DNA of 64,000 bases from Gracilimonas tropica DSM 19535 (GTDB lineage: Bacteria > Bacteroidota > Rhodothermia > Balneolales > Balneolaceae). Within the stretch, counting starts at the first letter, position 1, and each line of letters starts with the position of its first letter. The stretch spans positions 96,500-160,499 of the forward strand of contig NZ_AQXG01000008.1 of NCBI RefSeq assembly GCF_000375425.1, written 5' to 3'. Below, piece by piece: positions 17,836 through 27,201 of the stretch. Position numbers and translations under genes: made by a program. The notes beneath the pieces are model-generated. The model did no database searches. It was not told the origin of the DNA and saw only the letters and a program-made list of their open reading frames with translations.

Positions 17836-19092
17836 ATGGGAATGGATCGAAAAATTGAGAAGAAAACCTGGACCTTGAAACGGATCTTAATGATTGCCGC
17901 GATCGTGGCTTTTGTGGGACTCAGCATTTACGCGTTCTGGTTCATGGATGTGCGCTCCACTTTGAATGTTGAACGAGAAAAGATCACCATCTCAGAAGTT
18001 CGGGAAGACACTTTTCAGGAATTCATTCAGGTTACCGGTACAGTTCAACCCATACAAACCATTTACCTGGATGCCATCGAAGGCGGTGTGATTCAAAATG
18101 TGTATCTGGAATCCGGCACGATGGTCGAAAAAGGAGACACCATTCTCACCCTTACTAACTCAGGCCTGCAGCTTCAGGTAATGGGACAAACGAATGGCCT
18201 GTACGATCAGATCAACAATACTCGAAATTCTCGTTTGGCACTTGAACAAAATACCCTTCGATTGCAAGAACAACTGGCCAATGCCCGATCTCAAATGGAG
18301 ATCCTGAGGGGGCAATACGAACGCCAACAAAAACTGATTGAACGAGACCTTATTTCAGAAGAAGAATTCCAGACCACTAAAGAAAACTATGAATTTCAGA
18401 AGCAGCGGTACGAGTTAACCTATGAATCGTATGTCAAAGATTCGGTTCAAACCATACGACAAATGCAGCAGTTGGATCAATCAGAACAACGGATGTACCA
18501 AAACCTGGAGGCTGTTCAGCAAATTCTGGATAATCTCACAGTCAAAGCACCAATAACGGGACAGTTGAGTACGATCGAGCTCAATCAGGGACAGTCAATT
18601 TCATCCGGCGAGCGTATTGGTCAGGTCGATATTCTGGACAATTATAAAGTCCGTGTGGCGATTGATGAGTATCACCTTTCAAGAATTACACAAGGACTTC
18701 GTGGTTCTTTCAACTTTGATGGACAAACCCATGAGCTTGAGATCACCAAAATTTATCCGGTGATCAACAACGGGCAGTTTGAAGTGGATATGGAATTTGT
18801 GAATGAAGCACCGAATAATTTACGCAGGGGTCAGACGGTTCGAATTCGCCTTGAATTGGGTGAATCGGCCAGTGCGGTTCAAATTCCCCGGGGCGGATTT
18901 TACCAAACCACCGGCGGTAACTGGGTTTTTGTTGTGAATGATGACGAAGGCCGCGCCTACCGCAGAGAAATTAGATTAGGCCGGCAGAACCCCGAATATT
19001 TTGAAGTGCAATTTGGCCTGGAACCGGGCGAGAAAGTGATTACCTCGAGCTATGATACTTTCGGCGACAATGAAGTGCTTGTTTTAGAGTAG
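17836..19092 (+). CDS. HlyD/MacA-type periplasmic adaptor (efflux RND/ABC adaptor subunit)
   Basis: 418 residues. One N-terminal membrane helix (ILMIAAIVAFVGLSIYAFWF, about 17-37) is followed by a split lipoyl domain (VTGTVQPIQTIYLDAIEGG; later LTVKAPITGQLSTIELNQG). A long coiled-coil hairpin rich in Gln, Glu and Arg spans about 125-235, and beta-barrel and membrane-proximal domains run to the end (LEPGEKVITSSYDTFGD). Such adaptors bridge an inner-membrane ABC permease to an outer-membrane channel. Only one adaptor is encoded here for eight permeases. No TolC-like gene is visible in the window. The leader carries the sigma-54 promoter and enhancer pair. The ATPase gene follows after 144 bp. 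Confidence 0.9.
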   Translation: MGMDRKIEKKTWTLKRILMIAAIVAFVGLSIYAFWFMDVRSTLNVEREKITISEVREDTFQEFIQVTGTVQPIQTIYLDAIEGGVIQNVYLESGTMVEKGDTILTLTNSGLQLQVMGQTNGLYDQINNTRNSRLALEQNTLRLQEQLANARSQMEILRGQYERQQKLIERDLISEEEFQTTKENYEFQKQRYELTYESYVKDSVQTIRQMQQLDQSEQRMYQNLEAVQQILDNLTVKAPITGQLSTIELNQGQSISSGERIGQVDILDNYKVRVAIDEYHLSRITQGLRGSFNFDGQTHELEITKIYPVINNGQFEVDMEFVNEAPNNLRRGQTVRIRLELGESASAVQIPRGGFYQTTGGNWVFVVNDDEGRAYRREIRLGRQNPEYFEVQFGLEPGEKVITSSYDTFGDNEVLVLE

Positions 19093-19167
19093 CTGTCAGC
19101 CGTCAGTTCTCAGCTTTCAGTTTACCTCGAAAACACTGAAAGCTGAAGTCTGATAGCTGAAAGCTTT
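19091..19167. repeat. Palindromic 7-mer-word repeat, family A
   Basis: The left arm is AGCTGTC, AGCCGTC, AGTTCTC, AGCTTTC, a clean four-word heptamer array. The right arm is CTGAAAGCTGAAGTCTGATA followed by GCTGAAAGCTT. It overlaps the adaptor stop codon. Confidence 0.85.
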
Positions 19168-19236
19168 ATAGTTAGAGCATCTAACACCTAATTCCTTACA
19201 AAATTTTAAAAGACCATTAAACCAAATACTGAAACC

Positions 19237-19926
19237 ATGATTCAAACAAAAAATCTAAAAAAGGTCTACACAACTGAAGAAGTGGAAACCACTGCGTTAA
19301 GCAACGTGAATCTCGAAATTAATGAAGGGGAATTTGTAGCTATTATGGGTCCTTCGGGATGCGGGAAATCTACTCTACTTAATATCATGGGACTGCTCGA
19401 CAATCCCTCTGACGGCGAGTATCATTTCCTGGGGCATGAGATTTCCAATCACTCTGAGCGGGAACGAGCTCAGCTTCGCAAAGGAAACATCGGTTTCATC
19501 TTCCAGAGCTTTAACCTGATCGACGAGCTGACGGTATTCGAAAATGTGGAACTGCCGCTCCTTTATCTGGGTGTTGATTCTGCCGAGCGTAAAGAAAAAG
19601 TAGAAACCGCGCTCGACCGTATGGGTATGATGCACCGCCGTAATCACTTTCCTCAGCAGCTCTCCGGTGGACAGCAACAGCGTGTAGCCATTGCACGCGC
19701 CGTAGTAGCCAACGCCAAACTCATTCTTGCCGATGAGCCCACCGGTAACCTGGATTCCGATCATGGTGACGAAGTGATGAAGCTTTTGGCCGAACTCAAC
19801 GAAGCCGGAACAACGATCGTGATGGTAACCCACTCGCCTCACGATGCTGACTATGCCCGACGTGTCATCCACTTATTTGATGGTCATGTGGTGACTGAGA
19901 ACATGCAGGAAGGTTTTCATGTGTAA
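19237..19926 (+). CDS. MacB/LolD-type ABC ATPase (first of two)
   Basis: A 229-residue stand-alone ATPase. It has Walker [14 protein letters not shown]-loop [14 protein letters not shown], an intact signature [14 protein letters not shown], Walker [15 protein letters not shown], and the switch histidine in [10 protein letters not shown]. It belongs to the MacB/LolD/FtsE group that powers mechanotransmission permeases rather than importing substrate. It is in the adaptor operon and no permease gene is directly downstream; the nearest is at 22206. It is the likely engine for the permease array together with the ATPase at 40970. Confidence 0.93.
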   Translation: MIQTKNLKKVYTTEEVETTALSNVNLEINEGEFVAIMGPSGCGKSTLLNIMGLLDNPSDGEYHFLGHEISNHSERERAQLRKGNIGFIFQSFNLIDELTVFENVELPLLYLGVDSAERKEKVETALDRMGMMHRRNHFPQQLSGGQQQRVAIARAVVANAKLILADEPTGNLDSDHGDEVMKLLAELNEAGTTIVMVTHSPHDADYARRVIHLFDGHVVTENMQEGFHV

Positions 19927-19928
19927 TA

Positions 19929-20007
19929 GTTCTCAGCCGTCAGCAATCAGCTTTCAGTTCCATTGATCTTGAAATTAACTGAAAGCTGAAGACTCAAAGC
20001 TGATCGC
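19929..20007. repeat. Palindromic 7-mer-word repeat, family A
   Basis: The left arm is TCTCAGCCGTCAGCAATCAG, then CTTTCAGTT. The right arm is AACTGAAAGCTGAAGACTCA, then AAGCTGATCGC. It lies just after the ATPase stop. Confidence 0.8.
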
Positions 20008-20179
20008 ATTTGGCATGTTATGATCTGCCGGACATTTTGGACTTCCTGGGGAGTTTAGGATCCTAAGAAATTTGTACCGGGTTTAGTACCATCGGCATAT
20101 TCGTAAAAAGTATTTTCTGATACAGCCATAGTTTTTACCTTGAGCTACTCTCAGAATTGATCAATACTTACCAGACTTC

Positions 20180-21715
20180 ATGCCCAAAAAAAGAACCCTC
20201 GTTTTCTTTCTGACATCTCTTTTTATTTATTCAGGATGTCAACCGGTTAAGAACTTACTTAAGAAACCACAACCCAAAGAATTTCCCCAGGTTCAACGCG
20301 AATTCCGTGCAGCCTGGGTGGCTACAGTCGCTAATATAAACTGGCCAAGTGCTCCGGGACTCCCTGTTGAACAGCAGCAGGAAGAAGCGATCCAACTTTT
20401 GGACCTGCTTCAACGAAATAACTTCAATGCCGTGATTTTTCAGGTACGGCCACAAGCGGATGCACTGTATAAGAGTACCTTGGAACCTTGGTCTTATTAC
20501 CTGACCGGAGAGCAAGGAGTAGCTCCCGATCCGTATTATGATCCACTCAGTTTCTGGATTGAAGAAGCTCACAAACGTAACCTGGAACTTCATGTATGGC
20601 TGAATCCTTACCGGGCCCATCATACCACCGGAGGATTGATCTCCGAAAGTTCGGTCGTAAACACCAAAAGTGAACTTGTAAAAGAACTTGACAGCGGATA
20701 CTGGTGGTTCGACCCCAGTCTCAAAGCTACCCAGGATCATTCTCATGCCGTCGTGATGGATATCGTGAAACGCTACGATATTGATGGAGTCCATTTCGAT
20801 GATTACTTCTATCCCTACCCCTCTTACCACAACGGAGACTTCCCCGATGATGAAAGTTGGGAAGCGTATCAAAAATCGGGAGGAAAACTAAGCCGGGGAG
20901 ACTGGCGCCGAAAAGCCGTAGATGATTTTATTGAGCGGGTATATCGTTCCATCAAAGAAGAAAAGCCCTATGTTAGATTTGGTATCAGTCCCTTTGGAAT
21001 TTGGCGTCCCGGCCATCCAAACTCTATAGAAGGATTTGATCAATACGAGGAACTCTACGCCGATGCCAAAAAATGGTTAAACGAGGGCTGGGTAGATTAC
21101 TTTACTCCGCAGTTATATTGGCCGGTGAACCAGGTACCTCAAAGCTTCCCGGTATTATTGAATTGGTGGGATGAACAAAATTACAAAGACCGGGATGTAT
21201 GGCCCGGAATGAGTATTGGCCGGTTTCAGGGCAATCAACAAATTGATGAGGTGCTGAATCAAATCATGATCACACGAGGTATCACTCCCAAATCACCCGG
21301 AACGGTACACTGGAGTATTGAACCTTTGGTTGGAAATGACTCATTACAGCAAGCACTGCAAAACACTGTTTATGCGGAGCAGGCAGTGGTTCCCCCCATG
21401 GACTGGCTCTCAAACCGTGTACCTAAAAAACCGGAGGTGAATAGTACTTTATCTACAAATTATCTCGAGGTTTCCATCCAGAAAAAGCCCGAAGAAATCG
21501 ATCATTGGACTATTTATGCCAAATATGGGAATCGATGGAAGATCAGGAAAGTGAACAAATTTACGGATCATTTCAAAGTAACTGCATACATCCCTGTTTC
21601 ACCTTCAACTGAGGAATCCCCGCATTTTCAAAAGGTGCACATTCTTGATGAAGTATTTGTAACCTATCAAAATCGATATGGTTTGGAAAGTGAGGCGACT
21701 AAAATCACTTTTTGA
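20180..21715 (+). CDS. Lipoprotein of the glycosyl-hydrolase-like GHL10 (DUF187) family
   Basis: 511 residues with a lipoprotein signal (hydrophobic FFLTSLFIYSG, then lipid-accepting Cys20 in SGCQ). The body (about 40-410) is a TIM-barrel of the GHL10 family, with conserved segments REFRAAWVATVANINWPS, VIFQVRPQADALY, LELHVWLNPYRAHHT and GVHFDDYFYPYP. Carboxylates in the HFDDYFYP stretch are the best catalytic candidates. The C-terminal part (about 420-511) looks like a small beta domain. GHL10 proteins are thought to act on cell-wall or surface glycans; activity on peptidoglycan-linked sugars is known only for relatives. It lies inside the sigma-54 ABC region, so an envelope role fits. Confidence 0.85.
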   Translation: MPKKRTLVFFLTSLFIYSGCQPVKNLLKKPQPKEFPQVQREFRAAWVATVANINWPSAPGLPVEQQQEEAIQLLDLLQRNNFNAVIFQVRPQADALYKSTLEPWSYYLTGEQGVAPDPYYDPLSFWIEEAHKRNLELHVWLNPYRAHHTTGGLISESSVVNTKSELVKELDSGYWWFDPSLKATQDHSHAVVMDIVKRYDIDGVHFDDYFYPYPSYHNGDFPDDESWEAYQKSGGKLSRGDWRRKAVDDFIERVYRSIKEEKPYVRFGISPFGIWRPGHPNSIEGFDQYEELYADAKKWLNEGWVDYFTPQLYWPVNQVPQSFPVLLNWWDEQNYKDRDVWPGMSIGRFQGNQQIDEVLNQIMITRGITPKSPGTVHWSIEPLVGNDSLQQALQNTVYAEQAVVPPMDWLSNRVPKKPEVNSTLSTNYLEVSIQKKPEEIDHWTIYAKYGNRWKIRKVNKFTDHFKVTAYIPVSPSTEESPHFQKVHILDEVFVTYQNRYGLESEATKITF

Positions 21716-21753
21716 AAATGCGATTCTCTCAATCAGTGTTAAGTTTAATCATA

Positions 21754-21909
21754 TCAATGAAAGTCTGTGAGCTGATGACGGAAGTTCAGGTGCCCTAACA
21801 ATTCATTATACCCAAAATATTCATGGTAAGAAACTGCTTTGGCGGTCAATCCTTGTCTTTCAAAAGCATCTGATAAATTGAGCGTAACGATGGTTATTTG
21901 ATACCAACA
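21754..21909 (-). pseudogene. Possible C-terminal remnant of an unknown protein
   Basis: On the minus strand a frame without any start codon reads about 50 residues of protein-like sequence (for example LTAKAVSYHEYFGYNELLGH) and ends in TGA at 21756-21754. A stop lies just upstream in the frame. The family is not recognised. It may be the 3' end of a gene destroyed when the permease array was rearranged, or chance. Confidence 0.22.
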
Positions 21910-21985
21910 TCAATATTCTTTTTAGTATGCAATAAATGTGCTTTTTTACAAACAACAGATTCGCTCAACGCAGGAAATCAATTAC

Positions 21986-22022
21986 TGTCCGCTTCTGAAC
22001 ACCGGGTGTAGTAAACCGAACA
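21986..22022 (+). promoter_or_regulatory. Paired enhancer palindromes, copy 2
   Basis: TGTCCGCTTCTGAACA (21986-22001), a 5-bp spacer, then TGTAGTAAACCGAACA (22007-22022). Layout and spacing are identical to copies 1 and 3. Confidence 0.85.
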
Positions 22023-22075
22023 GTTTTCATGGTAAGACCCTTGTTTTCAGCGATTTTAAGGCTATTAAAAGATCT

Positions 22076-22091
22076 TGGCACACTTATTGAC
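22076..22091 (+). promoter_or_regulatory. Sigma-54 promoter of the first permease operon
   Basis: TGGCACACTTATTGAC: GG at 22077-22078, ten bases, then GA at 22089-22090. It begins exactly 90 bp after the first enhancer palindrome. The predicted start is near 22102, 104 bases before the permease start. Confidence 0.88.
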
Positions 22092-22125
22092 CAAGAGGTT
22101 TTCGTGATGGTATCGAATAGAAAAT

Positions 22126-22200
22126 AACTATCAGCACTCATCCGCCAACTGACGGGTGTCAAATTGGGTCTACTGAAAGCTGATGATCGCTGAAAACTTA
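22126..22200. repeat. Degenerate 7-mer-word palindrome in the first permease leader
   Basis: The right arm CTGAAAGCTGATGATCGCTG is clear. The left arm (ACTATCAGCACTCATC) is eroded. It lies between the sigma-54 start and the first permease gene. Confidence 0.45.
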
Positions 22201-22205
22201 GAATT

Positions 22206-24620
22206 ATGATTAAAAATTATCTGAAAATTGCTCTTCGTAATCTTAGAAAAAATAAAAGTCATACTATAATAAATATTGGCGGACTCTCTCTGGGTATTAT
22301 CTGTTCGCTTGTTATTTTTTTGGTTATCCAGTTTGACCTGAGTTTTGATAATTGGCATACCGACAGCCATCGGATTTATCGGGTGGTTACCGAGAATACT
22401 GATTATGGAATTTTAGATCATAACTCCGGCGGCCCCTATCCCAGAGCCGAAGCAATTCGTAATGATATCAATGGAATTGAATATGTTGCTTTAGTAAACA
22501 CTAATTTTAGATCAGCTGTGGTTTCTATCCCCGGAAGAAGCAGCACAGGAAAAAAATTCAAAGAAGAAGAGCTCGCTTTTGTTGACCCCGAATACTTCAA
22601 CATATTTACTTATAAATGGGTAGCCGGCGATCCTGAAACCGCTCTTCAAAAACCAAATACCGTTGTTTTAACAGAAGGCTTTGCAAACAAAATGTTTCAA
22701 AGTACCGATGTAATTGGCCATTCATTGACTGTTTTCACCGAGGACTTCGTGGATGTAGAAATTACCGGGATAGTAAAAGATCCTCCCAAAAACACCGATT
22801 TTCCATTTAAAATATTTGTAGCAAGTAACTCAAGATCCAGAGCGGGCTATACCTATGCAGAAACCGATACAGAATGGTCAAGCACTTCCAGCGGATACCA
22901 AAACTATGTAAAGTTAAAGCCCGGTATAACTCCTGAAGAAATAAACAAACAATTTGACCTGCTGATCACCAAGTATAGTGGGGAGGAAGTAGCAGCAGAT
23001 AAAAATTACTTTTTGCAACCTCTTTCGGACATTCATTTTGATGCCCGATTTGACAATTACTCCGGGCGCATCATAGAAAAGAAAACATTATTAGCGCTTG
23101 GTATTATTGGATTTTTGCTTCTACTAACAGCATGCATCAATTTTGTAAATTTAAACACAGCCATAGCTGTTCACCGATCAAAAGAAGTAGGACTTCGGAA
23201 AACGTTAGGTGGAACCAAAACTCAGCTTACGCTTCATTTTTTGGGTGAGACCGCACTTATTGCATTGATTTCTATCATTTTAGGAATTGGTATCACTGAG
23301 GTAGTATTACATGGTATTGAACCTATACTTGGTTTTACCCCTGTATTGAACCTGTTTTCAAACCCGGAATTAATACTCTTTTTAGGGCTTCTTTTTATTG
23401 TGATAACAATTGCGGCAGGGTGGTATCCGGCACGCCATCTTTCAAGTTATAGTCCTATTGATGCTATTCGAAATAAAATCAATGCAAGTTATGGACAGGG
23501 GCTTGTACTTCGTCGCAGCCTTATCATTATTCAATTTGCGATCACTCAAATCCTTGTGATTGGCACTGTTATAATTTCCAGCCAAATTAAATTCTTTCAG
23601 TCCAAAGATCTTGGATATAACAAAGAAGCTATTGTAGAAGTCACCATACCAAATGATGACGAACAAGTTCTGAACACCTTCAAGAATCAGCTTCTTAATG
23701 AATCCGGTATTCAAAATATAACCTTCTCTAACACCGGAACTACGAGTAATAATACCTGGTCGGCCAACTATCTGATCATGAAAGATAGTGTCCGGTTTGA
23801 AAATAACGCCCATGTCAAATTTGTAGATAACGATTTTGTAGAAACCTATGGTCTTACCATCTTAGCAGGCCGAGATCTTGCCCCCTCCGATACGGTGAAT
23901 GAATACCTCGTAAATGAAGCCTTTGCCAAGCAAGTTGGTTACGAAAATAATTACGAAAAACTCCTCGGAAAATATAATCGCTTTTACGGAATTGATGCTC
24001 CAATTGTAGGAGTGGTGAAAGACTTCAATACCCAATCGCTCCATACCGAACTTCCTCCTGTAGTGATTACAACAAGACGCAACTTCTACGTAGGTGCAAT
24101 ACAAATTAATCAGGAGCAAACTAAAGATGCCCTATCAGCTATTGAAGAAACCTATAAGCTGGCATTTCCTGATTATGTGTTTGAATATGAATTTCTGGAC
24201 GACAGCATCGCAAAAATGTATGAACATGAGCAAAGAACCGCTCGCATAATGGATGCTTTCACCTTTGTGGCCATTGTGATTGGATATCTTGGGTTATTTG
24301 GTTTGATTTCGTACATGGCTACGACACGAACAAAAGAAATCGGGGTACGAAAAGTTTTGGGTGCTACTCTCGCTGACATTTTGAAAATCTTCGGCATGGA
24401 GTTGACTTTATTAACCGGAATTTCATTTATCGTAGCAGCTCCAATTTCCTGGTACCTGATGCAAAAATGGCTTTCAGACTTTGCCTATCGTATTGAAATT
24501 GGAGCAGAAATATTTGCTATAGCTTTTTTAGGAACCATCGTACTGGCGATACTCACCGTTGGATATAAATCCTTCTCTGCGGCTATGCAAAACCCCGTGG
24601 ACAGTTTACGAAGTGAATGA
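22206..24620 (+). CDS. Double MacB-PCD/FtsX ABC permease, paralogue 1
   Basis: 804 residues with the layout shared by all eight paralogues. Helix 1 is about 20-42 (IINIGGLSLGIICSLVIFLV), followed by a periplasmic MacB-PCD domain (about 45-290) and three FtsX helices (about 292-420, with SKEVGLRKTLGG). Helix 5 (RRSLIIIQFAITQILVIG), a second periplasmic domain (about 470-690) and a final FtsX helix triplet (with TKEIGVRKVLGA) complete it, ending NPVDSLRSE. This is the mechanotransmission ABC fold duplicated in one chain, like the duplicated orphan permeases known from Acidobacteria. It has no ATPase of its own and must borrow one. It is first gene of the sigma-54 operon with start site near 22102. 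The gap to the next permease is 98 bp. Confidence 0.9.
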   Translation: MIKNYLKIALRNLRKNKSHTIINIGGLSLGIICSLVIFLVIQFDLSFDNWHTDSHRIYRVVTENTDYGILDHNSGGPYPRAEAIRNDINGIEYVALVNTNFRSAVVSIPGRSSTGKKFKEEELAFVDPEYFNIFTYKWVAGDPETALQKPNTVVLTEGFANKMFQSTDVIGHSLTVFTEDFVDVEITGIVKDPPKNTDFPFKIFVASNSRSRAGYTYAETDTEWSSTSSGYQNYVKLKPGITPEEINKQFDLLITKYSGEEVAADKNYFLQPLSDIHFDARFDNYSGRIIEKKTLLALGIIGFLLLLTACINFVNLNTAIAVHRSKEVGLRKTLGGTKTQLTLHFLGETALIALISIILGIGITEVVLHGIEPILGFTPVLNLFSNPELILFLGLLFIVITIAAGWYPARHLSSYSPIDAIRNKINASYGQGLVLRRSLIIIQFAITQILVIGTVIISSQIKFFQSKDLGYNKEAIVEVTIPNDDEQVLNTFKNQLLNESGIQNITFSNTGTTSNNTWSANYLIMKDSVRFENNAHVKFVDNDFVETYGLTILAGRDLAPSDTVNEYLVNEAFAKQVGYENNYEKLLGKYNRFYGIDAPIVGVVKDFNTQSLHTELPPVVITTRRNFYVGAIQINQEQTKDALSAIEETYKLAFPDYVFEYEFLDDSIAKMYEHEQRTARIMDAFTFVAIVIGYLGLFGLISYMATTRTKEIGVRKVLGATLADILKIFGMELTLLTGISFIVAAPISWYLMQKWLSDFAYRIEIGAEIFAIAFLGTIVLAILTVGYKSFSAAMQNPVDSLRSE

Positions 24621-24625
24621 TAAAT

Positions 24626-24713
24626 AGCGGTCAGAGCTCAGACTTCAGCTTTCAGTTTTTCAAGGTCGAAACAACTGAAAGCTGAGAGCTGACGACTGAA
24701 TGCTAAAAGCTTA
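24626..24713. repeat. Palindromic 7-mer-word repeat, family A (array subtype)
   Basis: The left arm is AGCGGTCAGAGCTCAGACTT, then CAGCTTTCAG. The right arm is AACTGAAAGCTGAGAGCTGA, ending GCTAAAAGCTTA. It is nearly the same as the elements at 27108 and 29667. Confidence 0.85.
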
Positions 24714-24718
24714 AAACA

Positions 24719-27103
24719 ATGCTTAAAAACTACTTTAAAATTGCCTGGAGAAATTTCAGGAGAAATAAATCGTATTCTATAATTAATGTTCTCGGACTTT
24801 CCATTGGTTTGGGCAGTTTGATTTTGATCTCCCTTTTTGTCAGTGATGAACTCAGCTATGATCGCTTTCATGAAAACAGCGACGAAATCTATTTTGTAGG
24901 AAGAGAAAGCACCTTCGGGGGGAATAGCAATAAGGGTATAAGCACTCCCTTCCCGGTAGGTCCTACTATGGAAAAAGAAATTCCCGAGGTGGAACATGCT
25001 GTCGTCACGCTATACAATGGCTCTGGAGATGTGAGTACTAATAGTGAAGATTTTTCAGAAGAAGACCGTGTTTTGCATGCTTCGGAAGACTTCTTCAACA
25101 TGTTCTCTTTTCCCTTAAAAGTTGGGGATGCGAAAACCGTTCTTGCTGATCCAAATTCTGTAGTGATCACTGAAGAAATAGCCGAAAAATACTTCGGGGA
25201 TGAAGATCCACTCGGAAAAACACTGCATATCAACCGATATGAAGAAGGAGAATACATTGTCACCGGTATTGCTGAAAACATGCAGCAAAACTCCTATTTA
25301 AGCTTTGACATCATTCCTTCTATCAAAAGCACTTCTTATTCCGAGTCTCATCGTGATTCCTGGGGCTCAAGCATGTTTAATACTTACATTCAGCTTCAGG
25401 ATGGGAAAACATGGAAAGATATTAAGCCAAAGGTAGCTGAGTTGGTCGAAAAAAATCTTGGCGAGGAATCCACGGTTTCCTTCTTTCAGATTCCATTGAC
25501 AGAGTTATACCTCTCTGAACATACCTCAAGCAGTGGGTTCCAGGGAAATAGTAAGTATGTGTATATTTTTTCTGCCATTGCGCTATTCATCCTGATCCTG
25601 GCATGTATCAATTATATGAACTTAGCAACGGCCAGGGCTATGCAGCGTTCCCGAGAAGTAGGGGTTAGAAAAGTGGTTGGAGCCGGCAAACCTCAGCTTG
25701 TTTTCCAATTCATTGGGGAGGCCGTATTAGTATCGGTATTCGCATTTATTGTGGGACTTTTTATTGCTGAAATTATGCTGCCTTTTTTCAATGACTTCAT
25801 CGGAAAAGATTTAGCACTGAACATTTCAGAAACCGGATCTCTATTATCTCTTCTATTCCTCATCTCAATTGGAGTTGGAGTTCTCTCCGGCAGCTACCCA
25901 GCCTTCTTTCTGTCTCGGTTCAAGCCTTCAACCGTATTGAAAACCACTTCTCATCGAAGTGTAAAAGGGGGTGGTTTTAGAAAGATTTTAGTTACTCTGC
26001 AGTTTGTGGTTTCAACAGCGCTGATTATCTGCACACTTATTGCATTCAACCAATTACAGTTTGTTCAAAACAAAGATCTTGGTTTCCAGGATGATCAGGT
26101 TATGTATATTCCCGCCCATCAGATCAGGGGTAATTTAGAAACCTTTAAAGAAATAGCACTGAATCATTCTTCGGTATTAGATGCTTCTGCTGCCACCGAT
26201 ATTCCGGGAAGATTTGGGATGCGAATGGGGCAAGCCTTCGATCCTGATAATCCAGATGATCCATTTTATGCCCATCAACTAAGAACCGATGCAGATTATG
26301 ATGATGTTTTGAATTTAGAGATGGCTGCAGGTAGATTTTTTGATAAAGACCGAACAACAGACCGAGACAATGCCCGTGTTATAAATGAAGCAATGGTTGA
26401 AAGATTGGGATGGGGTGAACCGGAAAATGCCGTCAATAGAATGATCGCGGATAGTTCCACAGTTGTAGTTGGTGTCGTAAAAGACTTTCATTTCAAATCA
26501 CTCCACGAAAAGATTGGACCGGTTTATATGCAAATGAAACCTTCGGAACCAGGTACTTATACTTCATACTCAATGTTAGTTCTGAAATTCAACCCAGGGC
26601 AGGTAGAATCCCTTATCTCTTACTTACAGGAAGAGTGGAAGAATCTTTGGCCTGAAGATCCGCTGGTTTATCATTTTCTGGATGAGAAATTTGCTGAACA
26701 GTATGCTACCGATCAAAAGCTTAGTCGCGCATTTTCAGCATTTGCGTTTGTTGCCATCTTCATTGCTTGTTTAGGATTGTTTGGTTTAGCGGCATTCTCC
26801 GCTCAAAAGCGCACCAAAGAAATCGGCATCCGAAAAGTCCTGGGAGCATCGGTTGCCAACATTGTCACCCTGCTCTCCAAAGATTTTGTGAAACTGGTGA
26901 TCCTCGGTTTTGTTATCGCCATTCCCATTGCCTGGTACGCCATGAACCAATGGCTGGCTGATTTTGCGTATCGCATCGAAATTGGTCCCGGAATATTTGC
27001 CCTGGCTGGAATCGCGGCTTTGGTGATCGCTTTGCTGACGGTTAGCTGGCAATCCATCAAAGCAGCCGTAGCAAACCCCGTAGATAGTTTAAGAAGTGAA
27101 TGA
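24719..27103 (+). CDS. Double MacB-PCD/FtsX ABC permease, paralogue 2
   Basis: 794 residues, starting MLKNYFKIAWRNFRRNKSYS. The first FtsX half has CINYMNLATARAMQRSREVG followed by VRKVVGAGKPQLVFQFIGE. The first periplasmic domain is acidic (DVSTNSEDFSEEDRVLHASE), unlike those of its neighbours, which may reflect a different ligand. The last 97 residues, from RTKEIGIRKVLGASVANIVT to the end, are identical to those of paralogue 3, and the DNA is also almost identical, although the remainders of the two proteins differ clearly. This points to gene conversion. No internal promoter was seen in the 98-bp gap upstream; co-transcription with paralogue 1 is likely. Confidence 0.9.
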   Translation: MLKNYFKIAWRNFRRNKSYSIINVLGLSIGLGSLILISLFVSDELSYDRFHENSDEIYFVGRESTFGGNSNKGISTPFPVGPTMEKEIPEVEHAVVTLYNGSGDVSTNSEDFSEEDRVLHASEDFFNMFSFPLKVGDAKTVLADPNSVVITEEIAEKYFGDEDPLGKTLHINRYEEGEYIVTGIAENMQQNSYLSFDIIPSIKSTSYSESHRDSWGSSMFNTYIQLQDGKTWKDIKPKVAELVEKNLGEESTVSFFQIPLTELYLSEHTSSSGFQGNSKYVYIFSAIALFILILACINYMNLATARAMQRSREVGVRKVVGAGKPQLVFQFIGEAVLVSVFAFIVGLFIAEIMLPFFNDFIGKDLALNISETGSLLSLLFLISIGVGVLSGSYPAFFLSRFKPSTVLKTTSHRSVKGGGFRKILVTLQFVVSTALIICTLIAFNQLQFVQNKDLGFQDDQVMYIPAHQIRGNLETFKEIALNHSSVLDASAATDIPGRFGMRMGQAFDPDNPDDPFYAHQLRTDADYDDVLNLEMAAGRFFDKDRTTDRDNARVINEAMVERLGWGEPENAVNRMIADSSTVVVGVVKDFHFKSLHEKIGPVYMQMKPSEPGTYTSYSMLVLKFNPGQVESLISYLQEEWKNLWPEDPLVYHFLDEKFAEQYATDQKLSRAFSAFAFVAIFIACLGLFGLAAFSAQKRTKEIGIRKVLGASVANIVTLLSKDFVKLVILGFVIAIPIAWYAMNQWLADFAYRIEIGPGIFALAGIAALVIALLTVSWQSIKAAVANPVDSLRSE

Positions 27104-27107
27104 TAAT

Positions 27108-27196
27108 AGCGGTCAGCGCTCAGAATTCAGCTTTCAGTTTTATCAAAATCGAAACTACTGAAAGCTGAGAGCTGAAGGCTGATCGCTAAAAGCTTA
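27108..27196. repeat. Palindromic 7-mer-word repeat, family A (array subtype)
   Basis: The left arm is AGCGGTCAGCGCTCAGAATT, then CAGCTTTCAG. The right arm is CTGAAAGCTGAGAGCTGAAG, then GCTGATCGCT. It follows the paralogue 2 stop with only a few bases between. Confidence 0.85.
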
Positions 27197-27201
27197 AAAC
27201 A

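Noticed and set aside
19091-19167. Word-periodic palindromes read as CRISPR repeats
   Set aside because: No uniform repeat-spacer alternation; the arms are inverted, and copies are single and spread between unrelated genes.
20255-20872. 205-codon minus-strand ORF within the GHL10 lipoprotein gene
   Set aside because: Shadow of the real gene; low-complexity residue pattern, no start signal, no motif.
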